Both the position numbers and the translations under genes were made by a program. From contig CAZHMD010000005.1 of assembly GCA_964533735.1 (NCBI GenBank), positions 99,015 to 163,014 of the forward strand: a stretch of DNA of 64,000 bases, read 5' to 3'. The notes beneath the pieces are model-generated. The model saw only the letters and a list, made by a program, of their open reading frames with translations, did not search any database and was not told where the DNA came from. Of the stretch, positions 60,258-64,000 are shown piece after piece. This stretch comes from UBA6107 sp964533735. GTDB lineage: Bacteria; Chloroflexota; Anaerolineae; Anaerolineales; Anaerolineaceae. Positions within the stretch are counted from its first letter, which is position 1. Every line of letters starts with the position of its first letter.

Positions 60258-60434
60258 ATGGTAAAAGATCCAGTTTGCGGCATGGACGTTGATCCCAAAA
60301 CGGCTGCTGGAAAAACGGAATATCAAGGAAAGACGTATTACTTCTGTTCACCAGGCTGTAAGAAAGCTTTTGAAAAGGAACCCCAGAAGTATGCAGATAA
60401 GGTTGAAAATAGCCACGCAGGTCACCAACACTAA
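60258..60434 (+). CDS. YHS-domain metal-binding protein
   Basis: 58 aa (below most ORF cut-offs), ATG 60258 with AAGGAGA at 60246-60252. One YHS domain: DPVCGMDVDPKTAAGK, YYFCSPGCKKAFEKEP, then a His-rich tail ending HAGHQH. YHS domains are found in copper ATPases and in soluble proteins of metal-stress operons. A TATACT at 60205-60210 may be the -10, but no -35 at ordinary spacing is seen. A hairpin follows at 60453. Copper-related function is inferred from the domain and neighbourhood. Confidence 0.85.
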   Translation: MVKDPVCGMDVDPKTAAGKTEYQGKTYYFCSPGCKKAFEKEPQKYADKVENSHAGHQH

Positions 60435-60452
60435 ATAACCCCCCTCCCTTAA

Positions 60453-60483
60453 TTCCCCGTTTGTTTCAGAAACAAACGGGGAA
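60453..60483 (+). repeat. Strong hairpin after the YHS gene
   Basis: Arms 60453-60466 and 60470-60483 (14 bp, TTCCCCGTTTGTTT and its complement) with loop CAG. No T-run follows, so it may be a weak terminator, an attenuator or an mRNA-stabilising structure. Confidence 0.65.
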
Positions 60484-60499
60484 ACAATAAAAAGGAAAT

Positions 60500-61291
60500 A
60501 TGATAACAATTACGATTGATCCAATTCTATTTTCAATCGGTCAATTTCACTTGCGTTGGTATAGTTTGATCTTGACCATTGCCTTGTTAGTTGGTGTCTG
60601 GTTAGCGGTTCGTGAGGCAGGCCGTAAAGGGTTTAATAAAGATGAAGTAGCAGACAGCTTGCTCTGGATTGTTTTAGCCGGATTAATCGGTGCCCGTTTA
60701 TTCCATGTTATTGATCATTGGCCGGATGAATATGCGCTAAATCCCATTCGCGCTCTTTATATTTGGGAAGGTGGTTTAGCAATATGGGGAGGCGTGATTG
60801 GGGGCATATTTGCTGCAGCAATTCTTGCCCGAGTAAAACGTTGGAAGTTATCTCGTTTGTTAGATGCTTTTGTTCCTGCTTTAGTCTTAGCACAAGCAAT
60901 TGGCAGGTTTGCTTGCATCATAACAGGGGACGCCATGGGAAAACCAACAAACGGACCTTTTGGGTTTGCATACACCAATCCGAATGCGATGGTACCTCAA
61001 CTTGGTGTTTACTACACCCCAACTCCGGTCTACGAAATCGTGATGAACCTCGCCATCTTTACATTATTATGGATGCTGCGTAAGAAAAACTTACCGGATG
61101 GAATTCTGACTTTGATCTATTTATCCTTGTATTCATTGATTCGGTTCTTCATTGCGTTTACCAGTTCATATAAAATAATCGCCTTGGGTTTGAACCAGGC
61201 TCAAATAATTAGCGTTCTGGTTTTTGCAGTTAGTATTCCCCTTTTAGTGTTTACTACAATAAAACGTGGACGAGTTCCTAAAATTGATTAG
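60500..61291 (+). CDS. lgt: Prolipoprotein diacylglyceryl transferase
   Basis: 263 aa, seven TM segments. Motif LAQAIGRFACIITGDAMGKP corresponds to the family signature; HLRWYSLIL lies near the start. The enzyme transfers diacylglycerol to the lipobox Cys of preprolipoproteins at the membrane. Many lipoproteins are encoded in this window. Its placement with redox and metal genes rather than with a lipid operon is unusual and may be a second copy. Confidence 0.93.
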   Translation: MITITIDPILFSIGQFHLRWYSLILTIALLVGVWLAVREAGRKGFNKDEVADSLLWIVLAGLIGARLFHVIDHWPDEYALNPIRALYIWEGGLAIWGGVIGGIFAAAILARVKRWKLSRLLDAFVPALVLAQAIGRFACIITGDAMGKPTNGPFGFAYTNPNAMVPQLGVYYTPTPVYEIVMNLAIFTLLWMLRKKNLPDGILTLIYLSLYSLIRFFIAFTSSYKIIALGLNQAQIISVLVFAVSIPLLVFTTIKRGRVPKID

Positions 61292-61312
61292 TCAATGTCA
61301 ATAGGTGATAGT

Positions 61313-61444
61313 ATGAAAAAACCTCAGTCCAAGCTAATAATCCCAACTAAATCCCAGAAAATCGCTCTTTATTTACTGTCAGCAATAATATTTGGAATGG
61401 GTTTATTTATCTTACTCGTTGCCATATCGCAGTTTGGGAGTTAA
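61313..61444 (+). CDS. Short single-TM protein
   Basis: 43 aa (MKKPQSKLIIPTKSQKIALY then one TM helix ending ISQFGS). ATG 61313 with GGTGATAGT upstream; the stop is 11 nt before the next gene. It has the make-up of a small membrane accessory subunit. No family is recognised; the confidence rests on position in the operon. Confidence 0.5.
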   Translation: MKKPQSKLIIPTKSQKIALYLLSAIIFGMGLFILLVAISQFGS

Positions 61445-61455
61445 GGACCTTCAAA

Positions 61456-61917
61456 ATGGATGAAAAAAATAAACGTCAGACGCTTCACAAGAATTCAACT
61501 AAGAAATATAAACGCAATAGGCAAATCGGTTTTGCTGCGATTACCATAGTTGTATTAGGTCTTGCTTCGATCTTACTATTCAATGCATTTTACACGCCAC
61601 CATTACCAGCTGCGGGAAATGTTATCGATATATCGGCAGATATGGGTGGTTTTGACAAGGATGAGATCAGGATAAAAGTGAATCAAGAAGTGACCATTCG
61701 GCTGCGAAGCCTGGATAAACCTTATCATACGGATGGCGGTGGGAAACACCAATGGGCAGTTGATGACTTTAATGCTAGTGTAATTGCCCCATCTGAGGGA
61801 ACAGCCACCGTTACATTCACTCCAACCAAACCAGGAACATACACTTTTTATTGCGATATCTGCTGCGGCGGCCGGGCAAATCCATCGATGAATGGTAAGT
61901 TGATCGTTGAAGGATAA
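61456..61917 (+). CDS. Cupredoxin-like protein with altered CuA motif
   Basis: 153 aa. One N-terminal TM helix (about 25-45) and a cupredoxin fold. The C-terminal ligand region is YCDICCGGRANPSMNG: two Cys in CxxxC spacing (plus an extra Cys), but no His in the CuA position and Met one residue later. A His pair in PYHTDGGGKHQW lies in the first loop. It may bind a different copper centre or no copper. Next gene 5 nt downstream. Confidence 0.8.
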   Translation: MDEKNKRQTLHKNSTKKYKRNRQIGFAAITIVVLGLASILLFNAFYTPPLPAAGNVIDISADMGGFDKDEIRIKVNQEVTIRLRSLDKPYHTDGGGKHQWAVDDFNASVIAPSEGTATVTFTPTKPGTYTFYCDICCGGRANPSMNGKLIVEG

Positions 61918-61921
61918 TTGT

Positions 61922-62743
61922 ATGCAACCTTCCACACTTCGTCGCAACCTTATCCTGGTCGTGTTGGTTATATTAGGATTGGGAGCCATTGGAATAGCAG
62001 GGTTTTGGCATCCGAATGTGCCAGACATGGCTATGCAGGGTTTTCTTCCTGCAATCACTCTTCCAACAGTCATCGTTGCGGGTGCAGTAGATGGGATTAA
62101 CCCTTGTGCTTTTACTGTCCTATTATTGTTTGTAACTGCCCTGTTAGCCTCTTTGAAAGCTGGGGAGCAAAACGTTGCTGCCACTCGTGCGCGTCTTGTA
62201 GGAATGGGAAGTATCTATATCGGCGCAGTATTTCTGACCTACCTAGCGCTGGGGGTTGGTTTATTGAGGGCTGCAGAGTTTTTTACCCGCCAACATTTGC
62301 CTGCCCGACTGGGAGCTCTGGCAGCTATCCTGATCGGTTTGTGGATGATCAAGGATTATTTCCTCCCGGATTGGGGCTGGAAGTTACAGGCACCCGGCAG
62401 GATTGGAGAAATAGCCCGGACTGCTGCTCAAAAGGCAACTGTGCCCGCTCTTATCCTCGGTGGTTTCCTGATCGGTCTTTGCACTGTACCCTGCAGTGGG
62501 GCAGTATATCTTGGAGTCCTCAGTTTGCTTGCTCTGCAACCCACAGCAATGCTAGGATATGGATACCTATTACTGTATAACATCATTTTCATAATGCCGC
62601 TGGTTGTGATCCTGATCCTGGCTTCTGCCCGGCCTACACTATATCGGTTGGCCCACTGGAATCTGCATCACAAAGAATGGGTTCGTCTAGTGTTAGGTGG
62701 AGGAGTGGTTATCATGGGTTTGCTTATTTTAATTACGGTTTGA
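61922..62743 (+). CDS. CcdA/DsbD-like membrane thiol transporter
   Basis: 273 aa from ATG 61922 (AAGGA upstream). Six to seven TM segments with two Cys signatures: VDGINPCAFTVLLLF near the start and GLCTVPCSGAVYLG later, the paired Cys of CcdA/DsbD proteins. The family moves electrons from cytoplasmic thioredoxin to extracytoplasmic thiol proteins, or supports cytochrome c maturation. Its place after a Cys-rich cupredoxin suggests it keeps those Cys reduced for copper loading (inference). Confidence 0.85.
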   Translation: MQPSTLRRNLILVVLVILGLGAIGIAGFWHPNVPDMAMQGFLPAITLPTVIVAGAVDGINPCAFTVLLLFVTALLASLKAGEQNVAATRARLVGMGSIYIGAVFLTYLALGVGLLRAAEFFTRQHLPARLGALAAILIGLWMIKDYFLPDWGWKLQAPGRIGEIARTAAQKATVPALILGGFLIGLCTVPCSGAVYLGVLSLLALQPTAMLGYGYLLLYNIIFIMPLVVILILASARPTLYRLAHWNLHHKEWVRLVLGGGVVIMGLLILITV

Positions 62744-62747
62744 TCCT

Positions 62748-63392
62748 ATGGAAAAAGAAAAATATATTCCGGCACTAAATAAAAATTGGTTGACACCTCT
62801 ATATGACCCGCTACTCAAATGGGGGATGAGGGAGGAGACATTCAAGCGTCATCTTGTAGAAAATTCTAATTTATCTGCCGGCCAAAGGGTGTTAGATCTT
62901 GGTTGTGGCACCGGAACGCTAACCATTCAGATCAAACAATTTAATCCGCTAATTGAATTGATTGGGCTGGATGGTGACCCAAGAATTCTACAAATTGCTA
63001 TAAGTAAGGCGGAAGCCGCTTACCAAGATATACAATGGAAAGAAGGGTTTGCCTATGATTTGCCATACCCGGCGGGCTCATTTGACCGCGTAATTTCTTC
63101 CTTAATGATTCACCATTTAACGTATCCAAACAAACTCAAGACTTTCCAGGAAGTCTTCCGTATTTTAAAACCCGAAGGTGAATTTCACCTGTTGGACTTT
63201 GGGAAACCGTCGACTTTTTTGATGAGGATGATATCCATCCCAATTGCCCGCCTTGAGGAAGCCGGGGATAATATCCAGGGCTTACTTCCGGAGATGTTAC
63301 GCCTGGCTGGGTTTACCAGTATCGTTGAGATTTGGCGCTTTAAAACCATTTTTGGTGAGCTAGTCCATTACTGCATTTTGTCTGAGAAATAA
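62748..63392 (+). CDS. Class I SAM-dependent methyltransferase
   Basis: 214 aa. SAM motif I is RVLDLGCGTGTLTIQI; motif II contains IGLDGDP; later ISSLMIHHLTYPNK and GEFHLLDFGKP. It resembles the UbiE/menaquinone or ArsM-type group, without the Cys set of ArsM. The substrate is unknown. It overlaps the next gene (TAATG) by 1 nt and starts 4 nt after the CcdA-like gene, so it belongs to the same operon. Confidence 0.88.
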   Translation: MEKEKYIPALNKNWLTPLYDPLLKWGMREETFKRHLVENSNLSAGQRVLDLGCGTGTLTIQIKQFNPLIELIGLDGDPRILQIAISKAEAAYQDIQWKEGFAYDLPYPAGSFDRVISSLMIHHLTYPNKLKTFQEVFRILKPEGEFHLLDFGKPSTFLMRMISIPIARLEEAGDNIQGLLPEMLRLAGFTSIVEIWRFKTIFGELVHYCILSEK

Positions 63393-64000
63393 TGAAGACA
63401 CTAGAAAAAGATAAGATGTTCGACCCTGAAATCAAGCTGCTTAATGAGGTTGAAGAGCAACTTCGCCAGCGCGGTTTTTTGCTCTCGAGAGTCTGGACGG
63501 TTAACTTTCTTGTCGCCATTAAATCCAAGCCTCTGATGATTCTGATTGGTCCGCGCGAAGCCGAAAAAGAAGCTCTAGTCGAAAGTTATTGCCAAGTTAT
63601 AACAGGCGGTGGTTCGAATCAGTATCAACCGATGGTGGGACATCCCTGGTGGGCATCCCAAACCGCAGATGTCGCCATGTTTACACGAACTCAATCCCTG
63701 TTCAATACCCTCAAATTGGAAATGATGATCGAAGAAGCCGGGTTGCCAGCAAATCGGAACCGGTTCTTTGTTGCAAACATCAGCCGAATCAGCCCTGGTG
63801 AACTAGAGGAGTATTTTTCGGAAACAGCCTTTCAACTTCGACATGGGGAGTTGATGCGCTTGCCCACCTCCCATTTCTCAAATCCAGTTCCATTTCCACC
63901 CAACCTCGCCATCATTGGCACAATGGATACACTGACGTTCCCCTGGTCGGATGCGGATCTGCTCTCGCAAACAACCATCATTGACTGTGCGCCAACGAAA
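63392..64000 (+). CDS. McrB-like AAA protein with degenerate motifs (3' partial)
   Basis: 203 codons are visible; the gene continues beyond the window. The sequence follows the order of McrB-type AAA domains: LMILIGPREAEKEAL at the Walker A place, then VGHPWWASQ, FFVANISRISPGELEEYF at the Walker B place, and PPNLAIIGTMDTLTFPWSDA, as in the IGTMN motif. However, the Walker A lacks GxxGxGKT and the Walker B lacks the acidic pair, so it probably does not hydrolyse ATP. A binding or structural partner role is likely. Its function is unknown. Confidence 0.6.
   Translation, partial: MKTLEKDKMFDPEIKLLNEVEEQLRQRGFLLSRVWTVNFLVAIKSKPLMILIGPREAEKEALVESYCQVITGGGSNQYQPMVGHPWWASQTADVAMFTRTQSLFNTLKLEMMIEEAGLPANRNRFFVANISRISPGELEEYFSETAFQLRHGELMRLPTSHFSNPVPFPPNLAIIGTMDTLTFPWSDADLLSQTTIIDCAPTK

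Noticed and set aside
60453..60483. Standard rho-independent terminator
   Set aside because: The 14-bp stem is followed by ACAATAAAAA, without T-run; listed as a hairpin only.
63603..63630. tRNA-like GGTTCGAATC sequence
   Set aside because: It lies within a coding frame and no tRNA fold, anticodon arm or acceptor stem surrounds it.
1..64000. CRISPR array, rRNA or tRNA genes
   Set aside because: No regularly spaced repeats of 24-40 nt with unique spacers and no rRNA or tRNA signature were recognised in the window.

Overview
The window reads as chromosome from a Chloroflexota bacterium, most likely of the Anaerolineae. Supporting signs are moderate GC, secreted proteins and lipoproteins with long Thr/Pro/Ser linkers, TIGR03663/Agl23-type glycosyltransferase and fused MFS/spermidine-synthase-like proteins, a diphosphomevalonate decarboxylase, a Crp/Fnr regulator and frequent GTG/TTG starts. 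The lineage is an inference; there is no rRNA or tRNA in the window to confirm it.

Layout. 1-6.3 kb: cell-envelope genes (C39-type peptidase cut by the window edge, L,D-transpeptidase, lipoproteins, a membrane protein) and a Crp/Fnr regulator. 6.3-31.3 kb: mostly housekeeping genes: YihY-like protein, a heterodimeric ABC exporter, Fpg-like glycosylase, UgpC/MalK-type ATPase, phosphoglycerate mutase, NAD(P)HX repair enzyme, Pth, Mfd, a two-component system, UvrB, acylphosphatase, and an operon of RseP-like protease, HEAT-repeat protein and MA-type peptidase. 31.5-32.5 kb: mvaD. 32.4-about 39.6 kb: an integrated mobile element. Its large serine recombinase reads into the first codons of mvaD, and it carries a primase-helicase, small regulators, iteron-like repeats and a membrane-HTH fusion protein. 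About 40-50 kb: an accessory metal and envelope region with an Ftr1-type iron permease, rhodanese lipoprotein, two L,D-transpeptidases, a DUF1573 protein, an HMA metal-binding protein, Met-rich membrane proteins and a two-component system with a Met-rich sensor loop. 50-53.8 kb: a sortase and an Agl23-like glycosyltransferase fused to NHL repeats. 53.9-63.4 kb: an extracytoplasmic redox region with a DUF1573-like protein, a PCYCGC lipoprotein, three cupredoxins, a NapH/CcoG-like Fe-S protein, a NarX/NarL-like system, a YHS protein, Lgt, a CcdA-like protein and a methyltransferase. A McrB-like AAA protein with degenerate motifs runs off the right end.

The two strongest novel signals are these. 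(1) At 53955-54449 a DUF1573-like gene has an in-frame UGA right after a Cys codon. Downstream coding continues for 59 codons, and a 7-bp hairpin with a G-initiated loop starts 12 nt after the UGA, as expected for a bacterial SECIS. It is therefore a candidate selenoprotein. (2) Two promoters, at 46586 and 49416, each carry four direct repeats of a CTTTAC-like hexamer at exactly 11-bp spacing. They flank an OmpR/PhoB-type two-component system whose sensor has a Met-rich outer loop, and they drive Met-rich membrane protein genes. This looks like a self-contained, probably copper-responsive, regulon.
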